This document shows, piece after piece, positions 1 to 5,778 of a DNA stretch of 6,493 bases (position 1 is its first letter; each line of letters begins with the position of its first letter). The notes beneath the pieces were generated by a model. That model made no database searches and was not told where the DNA came from. It worked only from the letters and a program-made list of their open reading frames with translations. The DNA lies in NCBI GenBank assembly GCA_029858545.1, contig JAOUFA010000216.1:1-6493 (forward strand). Reading direction: 5' to 3'. This DNA comes from Betaproteobacteria bacterium (GTDB taxonomy: Bacteria; Pseudomonadota; Gammaproteobacteria; Burkholderiales; SG8-39). Position numbers and translations under genes: made by a program.

Positions 1-575
1 AACTCGTCGCGCAGACGCTGGCCGGTGATCTCGTCGAGCGCCGAGAACGGCTCGTCGCACAGCAGCAGGCCCGCATTGGTGGCGAAAGCGCGCGCGATGC
101 TCACGCGCTGGCGCATCCCGCCCGAGAGCGCATGGGGGTAGTCGCCTTCGTGTCCGCCGAGCCCGAGCTGGGAGAGCCAGCGCTGCGCCGTTTCGCGGCG
201 CTGCGCGGGGGGCGTGTCGAGCATCTCCAGGCCGAGCTCCACATTGCCGAGCGCGGTGCGCCACGGCAGCAGCCGGTCGTTCTGGAACACCACCGCGATC
301 CGGCCGCGAAACGCGTCGAACTCGCGGAACGGATCGCGCCCGCGCACCGTGACGCGGCCTTCGGTCGGATCGAGCAGGCCGGCGATCATGTTGAACATCG
401 TCGATTTGCCGCAACCGGTCTTGCCGAGAATCGCGACCAGCTCGCCGGCGCGGATCTCGAGGCTCAGATCGTCGATGGCACGGAACGTGCCGCCCTCGCT
501 CTTCGCGCGCGCGAAGGTCTTGCTCACGCGATCGAAGCGGACTTCCGCTTCTTCGGGTTGGGCGGCACCCGGCAT
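1..575 (-). CDS. NitT/TauT-type ABC transporter ATP-binding protein (partial, C-terminus beyond window)
   Basis: This cytoplasmic ATPase powers the importer whose permease and binding protein lie directly upstream. The frame is open from ATG at 575 to the left edge, giving 191 residues. I translated it by hand and see, in order, Walker A GKTGCGKST (residues 51-59), a Q-loop VFQNDRLLPW (96-105), the ABC signature LSGGMRQR (150-157) and Walker B LLLCDEPFSALDE (170-182). The H-loop and C-terminus are missing because the window ends. The LLPW sequence after the Q-loop glutamine is typical of the SsuB/TauB/NrtD branch. The start codon shares one base with the permease stop (TGATG), so translation is probably coupled; only a weak GGAG lies 11 bases upstream. 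The substrate is unknown, so no symbol is given. The ABC ATPase assignment is very secure and the subfamily fairly so. Confidence 0.95.
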   Translation of the reverse strand, partial: MPGAAQPEEAEVRFDRVSKTFARAKSEGGTFRAIDDLSLEIRAGELVAILGKTGCGKSTMFNMIAGLLDPTEGRVTVRGRDPFREFDAFRGRIAVVFQNDRLLPWRTALGNVELGLEMLDTPPAQRRETAQRWLSQLGLGGHEGDYPHALSGGMRQRVSIARAFATNAGLLLCDEPFSALDEITGQRLRDE

Positions 576-1384
576 CACAGCGAGTGCTCCGAGACCGCGC
601 GATAGCGGAACGCGTGAGTTTCGATCCAGGTCAGCAGCCGCTGCACGATCAGCACGAAACACACCAGTTGCAGGGTCCACGCCAGCGCTCCCGCCATGTC
701 GAACAGCTGCTGCTGTTGCAGCAACTCGTAGCCGATTCCGCCGGTGGCGCCGACCAGCTCGGCGACCACCACCACGCGCGAGGCGTTGCCGAGGTTGACC
801 TTCCAGGCGATGAGGATGTCGGGCAGGATCGAGGGCAGGATCATCACGCGGAAGATCGCCCGCCGCGTGGGCCGGAACGAAAGCACCATCTCGAACAGGT
901 CCTTCGAGATCGCGCGCAGCGCGCCGAGGATCTGGAAGGTGAACGCCGGCAGCGTCGTCATCACCATGATGAAGAAGATGCGCAATTCGGTGCCGTGGAT
1001 CCAGATGATCGCGAACACCACCCAAGACAGCGCCGGGATGCCCTGAAAAAAAGTCAGGGTCGGCGCAAGGAAGCGATCGACGGCGCGCGATCGCGCCATC
1101 AGCAGCGCGAATCCTCCGCCGACGACGAACGCCCCGGCGAGTCCGGCAAGGATGCGACCGACGGTTGCCAGCACATCGGCGAACTGGCTGGCCGAGGTCA
1201 CGATTTCGATGAAGCGCGCAAAGACGCTGGCAAGCGACGGGAACAGGTATCCCGGCAGGAGCGATGCCGCGAGCTGCCAAAGCGCGGCGAGAAGCAGGAA
1301 TGGCGCCAGGTCGGCGCTCATGCGGCGCGCCGCAGCCACGGCGCCGGAACGGCCGCCATGGCGCTGCGGCGCGGTGTCGCTCAC
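575..1384 (-). CDS. NitT/TauT-type ABC transporter permease
   Basis: This is an inner-membrane permease of the SsuC/TauC class (binding-protein-dependent inner membrane component). With the GTG start it is 269 residues, close to the usual length. Hydrophobic stretches lie near residues 27-43, 71-97, 117-151, 184-196, 203-216 and 229-252. The conserved cytoplasmic loop, equivalent to the EAA motif, spans about 157-191 and ends in ILPSILPDI; it is followed by an AELVGATGGIGYELL segment typical of the class. The loop has E165, but the usual glycine six residues later is Arg171. I chose GTG at 1384 because it overlaps the preceding stop as GTGA and has GAGG ten bases upstream. ATG at 1321 (248 residues) would leave a 59-base gap with no visible Shine-Dalgarno. 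The first 22 residues are polar and basic, as expected for a cytoplasmic N-terminus. The family is secure; the start is less so. Confidence 0.9.
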   Translation of the reverse strand: MSDTAPQRHGGRSGAVAAARRMSADLAPFLLLAALWQLAASLLPGYLFPSLASVFARFIEIVTSASQFADVLATVGRILAGLAGAFVVGGGFALLMARSRAVDRFLAPTLTFFQGIPALSWVVFAIIWIHGTELRIFFIMVMTTLPAFTFQILGALRAISKDLFEMVLSFRPTRRAIFRVMILPSILPDILIAWKVNLGNASRVVVVAELVGATGGIGYELLQQQQLFDMAGALAWTLQLVCFVLIVQRLLTWIETHAFRYRAVSEHSL

Positions 1385-2361
1385 TTGGCGTGCGCCTCGT
1401 AGATGGTTTCGGCGCCCGGTTCCCTGTCCAGGAACTTGATCGACCGGCCGGCGGCATAGACCGAGCCGATTTCCTTGCGCAGTGCCGAGGCCCACGCGAC
1501 GTGCATGCCCAGGCGGTCATTGGCGCGGATCAACGCGGCAATCGCCTTCTGGTCATCCGGCGAGCCCTTGGCATGAATGAGTTTCGCCGCCGCCTCGGGA
1601 TTCGCGGCGACCCAGTCGGCGGCCGCCTTGTACGAGGCGTATAACCTGGGGATCAGCGCGGCGTTGGCCTTCGCCCAGTCGAGGTGGGCAGCGACGCCGA
1701 GGTAGGGGATGCTCGCGCTGCCGGCGAACTTCTTCCAGCTTTGCTCGATCTGCAGGTCGAGCGTGCGCAGCCCGGGTTTCTTCGCCTTGAGCACCGTGTA
1801 CGCGGGTTCCCACAACTGCACGGCCGCGGCACGGTCGGCGAGCGCGTAACCGACCAGTCCCGGCGTCGCGGTATTCACCACCGACATCTTCGAGACGTCG
1901 ACGCCCTGCTGGCCGGCGAGCCATTCGAACATGCGGAAGTTGGTGGTGGCGCGTGCCGCGGCGATTTCCTTGCCTTCGAGATCCTTGAGCGTTTTCACCT
2001 CGGGGCGCGAGGTCACCACCGCGCCCCAGAAGTCGAACAGGTTGAACAGATAGGCGACCTTCACGCCGCGCTGGTCGGCAAGGCCGACGGTGAGCAGCGC
2101 AGCGCTGCCGCCGACCTTGAATTCGCCGGAGTTGAACTGTGTGGCGTAGGCGGTGGGCGGACGTTCCTGAAAATCGATCGTCAGGCCGTTCTTCTCGTCC
2201 AGCTTGTGCGCCTTGATCACCGGCGGCAGGAACGCGCCGAGCGACGGCGGACCGAATACGACGATCTGCAGCTTGTCGAGCGGTTGCGCCATCGCGCCGC
2301 TGCTCGCGGCGAGGGTTGCCAGCAGAAACACCTGCAGAGACTTCATTCTCAATGCAAACAT
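1381..2361 (-). CDS. NitT/TauT-type ABC transporter periplasmic substrate-binding protein
   Basis: This 326-residue exported protein captures the ligand for the permease and ATPase encoded next. A Sec signal peptide is clear: basic residues at 5-7, a hydrophobic core at 9-19, and cleavage probably after AMA (residue 25). The mature part follows the NMT1/SsuA-like type II binding-protein layout. It has an early beta strand LQIVVFGPP, a segment FNSGEFKVGGSAALLTVGLA (about 76-95) lining the cleft, TLKDLEGKEIA (124-134), and a LWEPAYTVL element (183-191) of the kind usually present in this family. The stop overlaps the permease GTG by four bases. ATG at 2361 is preferred over ATG at 2346 because AGAAGGA sits seven bases upstream of it; the signal peptide works with either. 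The ligand cannot be inferred; sulfonates, nitrate and pyrimidine precursors are known for relatives. Family assignment is strong, specificity open. Confidence 0.92.
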   Translation of the reverse strand: MFALRMKSLQVFLLATLAASSGAMAQPLDKLQIVVFGPPSLGAFLPPVIKAHKLDEKNGLTIDFQERPPTAYATQFNSGEFKVGGSAALLTVGLADQRGVKVAYLFNLFDFWGAVVTSRPEVKTLKDLEGKEIAAARATTNFRMFEWLAGQQGVDVSKMSVVNTATPGLVGYALADRAAAVQLWEPAYTVLKAKKPGLRTLDLQIEQSWKKFAGSASIPYLGVAAHLDWAKANAALIPRLYASYKAAADWVAANPEAAAKLIHAKGSPDDQKAIAALIRANDRLGMHVAWASALRKEIGSVYAAGRSIKFLDREPGAETIYEAHAK

Positions 2362-2368
2362 GTCGTCG

Positions 2369-2375
2369 TCCTTCT
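2369..2375 (-). promoter_or_regulatory. Ribosome binding site deciding the ABC binding-protein start
   Basis: AGAAGGA reads on the minus strand seven bases before ATG at 2361. The alternative in-frame ATG at 2346 has no comparable purine run at the right distance, so this site supports the longer N-terminus. Confidence 0.7.
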
Positions 2376-2403
2376 CAGAATTGTGACAGTTACGGCCGCA
2401 TCG

Positions 2404-2441
2404 CCGTCATCACGACGGACGGCCGCCGATCAATCGATCGG
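2404..2441. repeat. Two short adjacent inverted repeats upstream of the ABC operon
   Basis: CCGTC-atcac-GACGG (2404-2418) and CCGATC-aatc-GATCGG (2426-2441) are perfect inverted repeats seven bases apart, 43 to 80 bases before the binding-protein start. They could be operator half-sites for a regulator of the transporter or small hairpins in its leader. I found no convincing -35/-10 pair in this stretch, so the role is open. Arms this short also arise by chance in GC-rich DNA. Confidence 0.35.
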
Positions 2442-2470
2442 GATGGTGCGCATTCGAAGGCGGACCATGA

Positions 2471-2494
2471 CGAGGGGGCGCCGGGCTCCCCTCG
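2471..2494 (-). terminator. Candidate transcription terminator hairpin after the TctC-type gene
   Basis: Perfect 7-base arms CGAGGGG and CCCCTCG lie 24 bases beyond the TctC-type stop. An inner GC/GC pairing with a one-base bulge can extend the stem to about nine pairs around a five-base loop. No T-run follows on the minus strand, so it is not a classical intrinsic terminator. It may act with Rho, protect the 3' end, or partly insulate the ABC operon downstream. Confidence 0.35.
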
Positions 2495-2518
2495 CTCAGA
2501 ACTTCCCCGCCCGCGCGC

Positions 2519-3469
2519 CTAGCGTTTCGGGATCTTCGCCGTCTCGACGACCTTGGCCCACTTCTTCGCCTCGCTGATGAAATACTCGCGCAGATGCTCG
2601 GGCGTGCTCGCGCGGCCGGTAACGCCGAGCGTCGCGAAGCGCTCCTGCACCTCGGGAGAGCCGATTGCCTTGACCACTGCGCGGTTCAGGCGCTCGATCA
2701 CCGCGCGCGGTGTCTTCGCCGGCGCCGCGAGGCCGTTCCACGACGTGACCTCGAAGCCGGCGAGGCCCGATTCGCCCACCGTCGGCACGTCGGGAAGACC
2801 GGCGAAGCGCGTTCCGGCGGTCACCGCGAGCGCGCGCAGGTTGCCCGACTTGATGTGCGACATCGACGGCGCCAGGAACTCGAAGATCACCATCGCGTCG
2901 CGGTTCTTCGCCGCGGTCACCACCTCGCCGGTTGCCTTGTAGGGGATGATCACCGCGTCGATCCCGGACATCGATTTGAACAACTCCGCGGCGAGGTGCT
3001 GGGTGCTGCCCAGGCCGACCGTCGCGATGTTGCGTTTGCCGGGATTCGCTTTCGCCGAGGCAATCACTTCCTGCACGTTCTTCACGTCCGACTTCGGGTC
3101 GGTGAGCATCACCAGGCTGAATGCGCCGATGGTCGAGATCATCTCGAAGTCGTTCACCGGATCGTAGGGCAGCGATTTGAACAACGCGCTGCTCACCGCG
3201 TTGCCGTTGGTGATCAGCAGCAGGGTGTAGCCGTCGGGCGCGGAGCGTGCGACGTCATTGGCGGCGACGATGCCGCCCGCGCTCGGCTTGTTCTCGATCA
3301 CGACCTGCTGGCCGAGGTCCTCGGAGAGTTTGGGCGCCAGAGTGCGCGATACCAGATCGGCCACGCCGCCGGCGCCGAACGGCAGCACCATGCGGATCGG
3401 TTTGGTCGGGAATGACTGCGCGAGCGCCAGTGCGGGAAAGAGCAATGCGGCGAGCAATAGTCGTTTCAT
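2519..3469 (-). CDS. Tripartite tricarboxylate transporter (TctC/Bug family) periplasmic binding protein
   Basis: This 316-residue exported solute-binding protein belongs to the Bug (Bordetella uptake gene)/TctC family. The signal peptide has KR at 2-3, a Leu/Ala-rich core and probable cleavage after ALA (residue 17). Family hallmarks follow in order: FPTKPIRMVLPFGAGGVADL (20-39), LGQQVVIENKPSAGG (52-66), APDGYTLL (78-85), PYDPVNDFE (101-109), LRALAVTAG (211-219), LPDVPTVGESGLAGFE (225-240), and a C-terminal helix. Length is normal for the family. ATG at 3469 is chosen because GGAGGA lies seven bases upstream and the signal peptide starts there; an ATG five codons earlier would overlap that site. 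No TctA or TctB membrane genes are nearby, as is common for Bug proteins, which may use remote transporters or act in signalling. Known relatives bind carboxylates, amino acids or similar small acids. The ligand here is unknown. Confidence 0.95.
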   Translation of the reverse strand: MKRLLLAALLFPALALAQSFPTKPIRMVLPFGAGGVADLVSRTLAPKLSEDLGQQVVIENKPSAGGIVAANDVARSAPDGYTLLLITNGNAVSSALFKSLPYDPVNDFEMISTIGAFSLVMLTDPKSDVKNVQEVIASAKANPGKRNIATVGLGSTQHLAAELFKSMSGIDAVIIPYKATGEVVTAAKNRDAMVIFEFLAPSMSHIKSGNLRALAVTAGTRFAGLPDVPTVGESGLAGFEVTSWNGLAAPAKTPRAVIERLNRAVVKAIGSPEVQERFATLGVTGRASTPEHLREYFISEAKKWAKVVETAKIPKR

Positions 3470-3476
3470 CTGAAAT

Positions 3477-3482
3477 TCCTCC
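3477..3482 (-). promoter_or_regulatory. Ribosome binding site of the TctC-type gene
   Basis: GGAGGA on the minus strand, seven bases before ATG at 3469. It fixes the start at the beginning of the signal peptide. Confidence 0.8.
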
Positions 3483-3630
3483 ATCGTGGTTGAACCGGGT
3501 GGGCATCGCCTTGGATCAAGCCGAGAAGGTTGCCGGGCGGACCTTCGAGCCTGTGCTGCCTGCATTCATTCCCGCTGGGCGGGCGCTGCGTAGCCACCCT
3601 GCGGAGTGCGCGCGATGGGCGTCGCGGCGA

Positions 3631-3660
3631 ATAATGCGGTCGCGCAACGCGTCGAGTCAA
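3631..3660 (-). promoter_or_regulatory. Candidate sigma-70 promoter for the TctC-type gene
   Basis: On the minus strand TTGACT (3655-3660, five of six to the -35 consensus) is separated by 18 bases from CATTAT (3631-3636, four of six to the -10 consensus). This is one of the few AT-richer spots in the intergenic region. Transcription would start near 3624, giving an untranslated leader of roughly 155 bases before the start codon at 3469. The match is by eye only. Confidence 0.4.
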
Positions 3661-3713
3661 GCGAGGTTCGAAATGCGGTATCGGCCGGTCTATTCGGACG
3701 CGAGCATCCAACG

Positions 3714-3738
3714 CGCTGCCGACATGACGTCGGCAGCG
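3714..3738. repeat. Strong hairpin with 10-base perfect arms
   Basis: Arms CGCTGCCGAC and GTCGGCAGCG flank a five-base loop ATGAC. Ten uninterrupted base pairs with such a short loop is the strongest secondary-structure signal in the window. It lies 107 bases beyond the lectin-like stop and upstream of the candidate promoter of the next gene. It has no T-run on either side, so it could be a Rho-assisted or mRNA-stabilising 3' element, or one half of a REP-like repeat. Confidence 0.6.
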
Positions 3739-3748
3739 GTTCGTGCAT

Positions 3749-3770
3749 CCCGCGCGCAAGCTCGCGCGGG
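3749..3770. repeat. Second strong hairpin with 8-base perfect arms
   Basis: Arms CCCGCGCG and CGCGCGGG flank a six-base loop CAAGCT. It is only ten bases from the hairpin at 3714-3738 and is the first strong structure after the lectin-like gene (74 bases past its stop). No T-run follows. Together with its neighbour it may end lectin-like transcription, or form a paired REP/BIME-like element. Confidence 0.5.
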
Positions 3771-3844
3771 CTCTCGCCACACGATGCGGCCGGCGGCGCA
3801 CCGACCGAAGCCGGCGCGTCCCCGCTGCTGCAATGACGGTATGG

Positions 3845-4492
3845 CTAGTTGATGGCGAAACAGTACAGTCGCCCGGAACCGCCCGTGGCGCGCAGATTGT
3901 CCGCGCTGCAGCCGCGCGACGGATGCGAGGAGTTCCATGACTTCGAGGGCGCGTCATCGCGCAGGCCGATCCGGTCGTGGTGCCCGACCAGCGCGGAGCC
4001 CTCGCCACTCTTGGTCCAGTTGCCGCAGGTCGTATCCCCGGCCGCGGCGGATGCGGTGCCGTCGGCGAGCGAACCGGTCAGGACGTCGTGCGTGTTGGGC
4101 GAATCGCCCCGACCCGAAACGGTCTCGCCTTTTTCGGTCAGCGCGGTCTGCTTGTTCAGGTTGTTGTTGCCGTGCAGTTCGGCGACGCTGGAGGCGATCA
4201 CCACCCCCTTCGCGTTTTGCCACGGTCCGTCACCGATGCGCTCGCGCGCATTCACCGCCGGAGATCCGGCCGAGGCCGTCGTGCTGAGGTAGGCGCGCCA
4301 GGTACGGCTTCCCGCTCCCACCGCGCCGGCAAGCGACTGGCAATGCTGGTCGGCGCCCGCCAGGCCGCCCAGATCGGCGCCCTTGCTGCCGCCGACGCTG
4401 GTGACGAAAAAGGTCATGTTCGACTGCTGTGCCAGCGCAGCGGTCAGGCCCAGCAACAGCAATGCAAGAACCGAAAGTTTCAGCGCCTTCAT
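3845..4492 (-). CDS. Exported lectin-like (C-type lectin/endostatin-like fold) protein
   Basis: This is a 215-residue secreted protein. The signal peptide has Lys at 2 and 5, a leucine-rich core at 8-16 and probable cleavage after ALA (residue 21). The mature part begins with TFFVTSVGGSKGADLGGLAG (27-46), which I recognise from bacterial proteins annotated as lectins with the C-type-lectin/endostatin-like fold. It continues with CQSLAGA, TWRAYLST (64-71), GDGPWQNAKGVVIA (87-100), HGNNNLNKQ, DVLTGS (136-141), NWTKSGEGSALVGHHDR (158-174), SWNSSHPSRGCS (185-196) and a YCFAIN end. Four cysteines (51, 156, 195, 211) suggest two disulfides, fitting export. It contains GRGDSP at 127-132. It lies 77 bases after the flavoprotein gene on the same strand, but its own strong ribosome binding site and leader structure suggest independent expression. 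Ligand and cellular role are unknown. The fold assignment is from remembered family resemblance. Confidence 0.85.
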   Translation of the reverse strand: MKALKLSVLALLLLGLTAALAQQSNMTFFVTSVGGSKGADLGGLAGADQHCQSLAGAVGAGSRTWRAYLSTTASAGSPAVNARERIGDGPWQNAKGVVIASSVAELHGNNNLNKQTALTEKGETVSGRGDSPNTHDVLTGSLADGTASAAAGDTTCGNWTKSGEGSALVGHHDRIGLRDDAPSKSWNSSHPSRGCSADNLRATGGSGRLYCFAIN

Positions 4493-4498
4493 GGTGAT

Positions 4499-4504
4499 CC
4501 TCCT
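4499..4504 (-). promoter_or_regulatory. Consensus ribosome binding site of the lectin-like gene
   Basis: A perfect AGGAGG reads on the minus strand six bases before ATG at 4492. It rules out the much longer upstream extension of this frame, which runs inside the flavoprotein gene. Its outer bases fall within the 3' arm of the leader inverted repeat at 4502-4538. Confidence 0.85.
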
Positions 4505-4538
4505 GGGTGTCGTGATGGGAGAAGCGTAAACACCCGGG
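4502..4538 (-). repeat. Inverted repeat in the leader of the lectin-like gene, touching its ribosome binding site
   Basis: CCTGGGTGT (4502-4510) and ACACCCGGG (4530-4538) can pair over nine positions, with one mismatch or wobble, around a 19-base loop. On the transcript one arm overlaps the start of the Shine-Dalgarno, so folding could partly hide it. The loop is long, so the stem may be weak. Confidence 0.3.
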
Positions 4539-4540
4539 AA

Positions 4541-4567
4541 AGAAACATATTCCGCGGCGCGCGCCGC
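4541..4567 (-). terminator. Candidate terminator after the flavoprotein gene
   Basis: Two bases past the flavoprotein stop there is a perfect 14-base palindrome GCGGCGCGCGCCGC (4554-4567) that can fold as five pairs with a four-base loop. On the minus strand it is followed by GGAATATGTTTCTTT, a T-rich but broken tail. This resembles a weak intrinsic terminator and would separate the redox pair from the lectin-like gene. CG-only palindromes are frequent in this base composition, so confidence is low. Confidence 0.3.
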
Positions 4568-4569
4568 CG

Positions 4570-5778
4570 TCAGAGCCAGCGCTGCATCGGGTAGCCGCCG
4601 GTGAACAGGCGCTGCAGCGCCAGCGCGCCGATTTGCCGGCCCCATTTGAATTCCCTGTAGAGCAGAAGGAAATTCCAGATGTCCTTTGCCACGAGTTTGC
4701 GCTCGCGCCAGGAGAGCTTCATCAGCGCCGCGGGGAAATCGGCCTCGTGCGGCTTGGCGAAGGCGATCATCAGCGGGTTCCACTGATCGGTGGTGCGCCG
4801 GACCTCGGAGGCGATCATCCTGCGGTACATCTCCTGCACCGGGCGGTTGCGCAGGCGCGCCTCCACCACGGCCTCGCCCGAAATGGCGCCCGAGTGCAGC
4901 GCGCAGCTCATGCCCTCGCCGATCATGTTCAGGAATCCGCTCGCCTGCCCCGTGATCAGCACGTTGCCCTGGCCGAAGACGTAACGGTCGATCAGCGAGG
5001 GGCCGAAGTTCTCGGCGCAGCCCTCGTCCGAGGTTTCGTCCTTGAGGAGCACGCCGTGCTTGTCCTCGAGGTAGCGCCGCACCCCGCGGTGCCGTTCCCC
5101 GAAGTTGTCGCCGCGCTTGAACCCGCAGCCGACGATCTGCTGCCCGTCGCGCGCGTGGCTCCAGGTGTAGTGCCCCAGTTGCGGATGAAACCAGAAGTGG
5201 AAGTACTGTTCGTCGAGCGGGCATTCGATGATGTCGTGGAACTTCTGGCCGACGAAGAACCAGGGAATCCGCTTGGGATAGTCCGGGTAGACCGCGCGCG
5301 TGACGAGCGAACTCGGCCCGTCGGCGCCGATCACGTGGCGCGCCCTGTACTGCAGGTCCCGGCCCTGCCGGCGTGCGGTGACGAGGACGTGGTCGCCCCG
5401 GTCTTCCAGGCTCGCGAACGAAGTCCGGTCGTGCACCTCGGCGCCGCTGCGCCGGATCGCCCAGTAATCCGAATACTTGCGGTGCAGGTGCGGCGTGGTG
5501 CCGCCGAAGAAATCCATCGGCAGCGGCACCATGCAGGGGAAGTGGAAGGTGACGCCCTTGCACGAGGTGGGCTCGTGCAGCGCCTCGCGCGGCAGCGGGC
5601 CGAAGTTTTCGAGGAGAAACCGGTGACCGCGCGGCGAGAGGATGCCGCTGCAGATCTTGTGGCGCGGCAACTCCTGGCGCTCGAGGATCACCGTCTCCAA
5701 GCCCGCGTCGACCAGGCGCTTCGCGGCGGCGGCGGCCGCGAGGCTCGCCCCGACGATGAGCGTGTCGACGGTTCTCAT
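4570..5778 (-). CDS. FAD-dependent oxidoreductase, geranylgeranyl reductase family
   Basis: This is a 402-residue flavoprotein of the geranylgeranyl reductase/FixC-like branch of the PHBH fold. An N-terminal FAD-binding strand-turn-helix (6-34) ends in VILER, with Glu33 placed to hold the ribose. It is followed by the family motif LPRHKICSG (37-45). The middle has VIGADGPSSLV (149-159), the conserved GD box of this superfamily, and the distal motif is ITGQASGFLNMIGEGMSCAL (275-294). Two deviations are visible: the dinucleotide loop reads GASLAA instead of GxGxxG, and the usual Asp of the distal GDxxG is Gln278. ATG at 5778 overlaps the stop of the upstream iron-sulfur gene (ATGA). There is no clear Shine-Dalgarno, so coupled translation is likely. 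The substrate could be an isoprenoid, a quinone-linked electron acceptor or something else; the sequence does not say. Cofactor assignment is firm, reaction unknown. Confidence 0.9.
   Translation of the reverse strand: MRTVDTLIVGASLAAAAAAKRLVDAGLETVILERQELPRHKICSGILSPRGHRFLLENFGPLPREALHEPTSCKGVTFHFPCMVPLPMDFFGGTTPHLHRKYSDYWAIRRSGAEVHDRTSFASLEDRGDHVLVTARRQGRDLQYRARHVIGADGPSSLVTRAVYPDYPKRIPWFFVGQKFHDIIECPLDEQYFHFWFHPQLGHYTWSHARDGQQIVGCGFKRGDNFGERHRGVRRYLEDKHGVLLKDETSDEGCAENFGPSLIDRYVFGQGNVLITGQASGFLNMIGEGMSCALHSGAISGEAVVEARLRNRPVQEMYRRMIASEVRRTTDQWNPLMIAFAKPHEADFPAALMKLSWRERKLVAKDIWNFLLLYREFKWGRQIGALALQRLFTGGYPMQRWL

Larger units (their letters stand above)
3470..3844. other. 375-base intergenic region between the TctC-type gene and the lectin-like gene
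   Basis: No convincing gene is present here. From right to left it holds about 74 bases of nondescript GC-rich sequence after the lectin-like stop, two strong adjacent hairpins (3714-3770), a candidate sigma-70 promoter reading toward the TctC-type gene (3631-3660), and a long leader of about 150 bases. That leader contains a small hairpin CCCGC-tgg-GCGGG at 3571-3583 and ends in the ribosome binding site at 3477-3482. Short open frames occur on both strands, but they have no ribosome binding sites and Arg/Ala/Pro-rich compositions typical of chance frames. Confidence 0.7.

Noticed and set aside
584..1402. A 272-codon plus-strand open frame opposite the permease
   Set aside because: Its composition is low-complexity His/Arg/Gln/Asp and it is antisense to a recognisable permease.
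2362..2518. A sigma-70 promoter for the ABC operon (TTGATC as -35)
   Set aside because: TTGATC is present on the minus strand, but no acceptable -10 lies 16-18 bases downstream, so I do not call a promoter here.
1684..2577. A 297-codon plus-strand open frame opposite the ABC binding protein
   Set aside because: It is antisense to a gene with a signal peptide and family motifs, and it resembles other shadow frames in composition.
3566..3748. Small minus-strand frame of 60 codons in the intergenic region
   Set aside because: No ribosome binding site is visible, it starts next to a strong hairpin, and its composition looks random.
4493..5563. N-terminal extension of the lectin-like frame to 572 codons
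   Set aside because: The extension runs out of frame inside the flavoprotein gene; the AGGAGG site and signal peptide fix the start at 4492.
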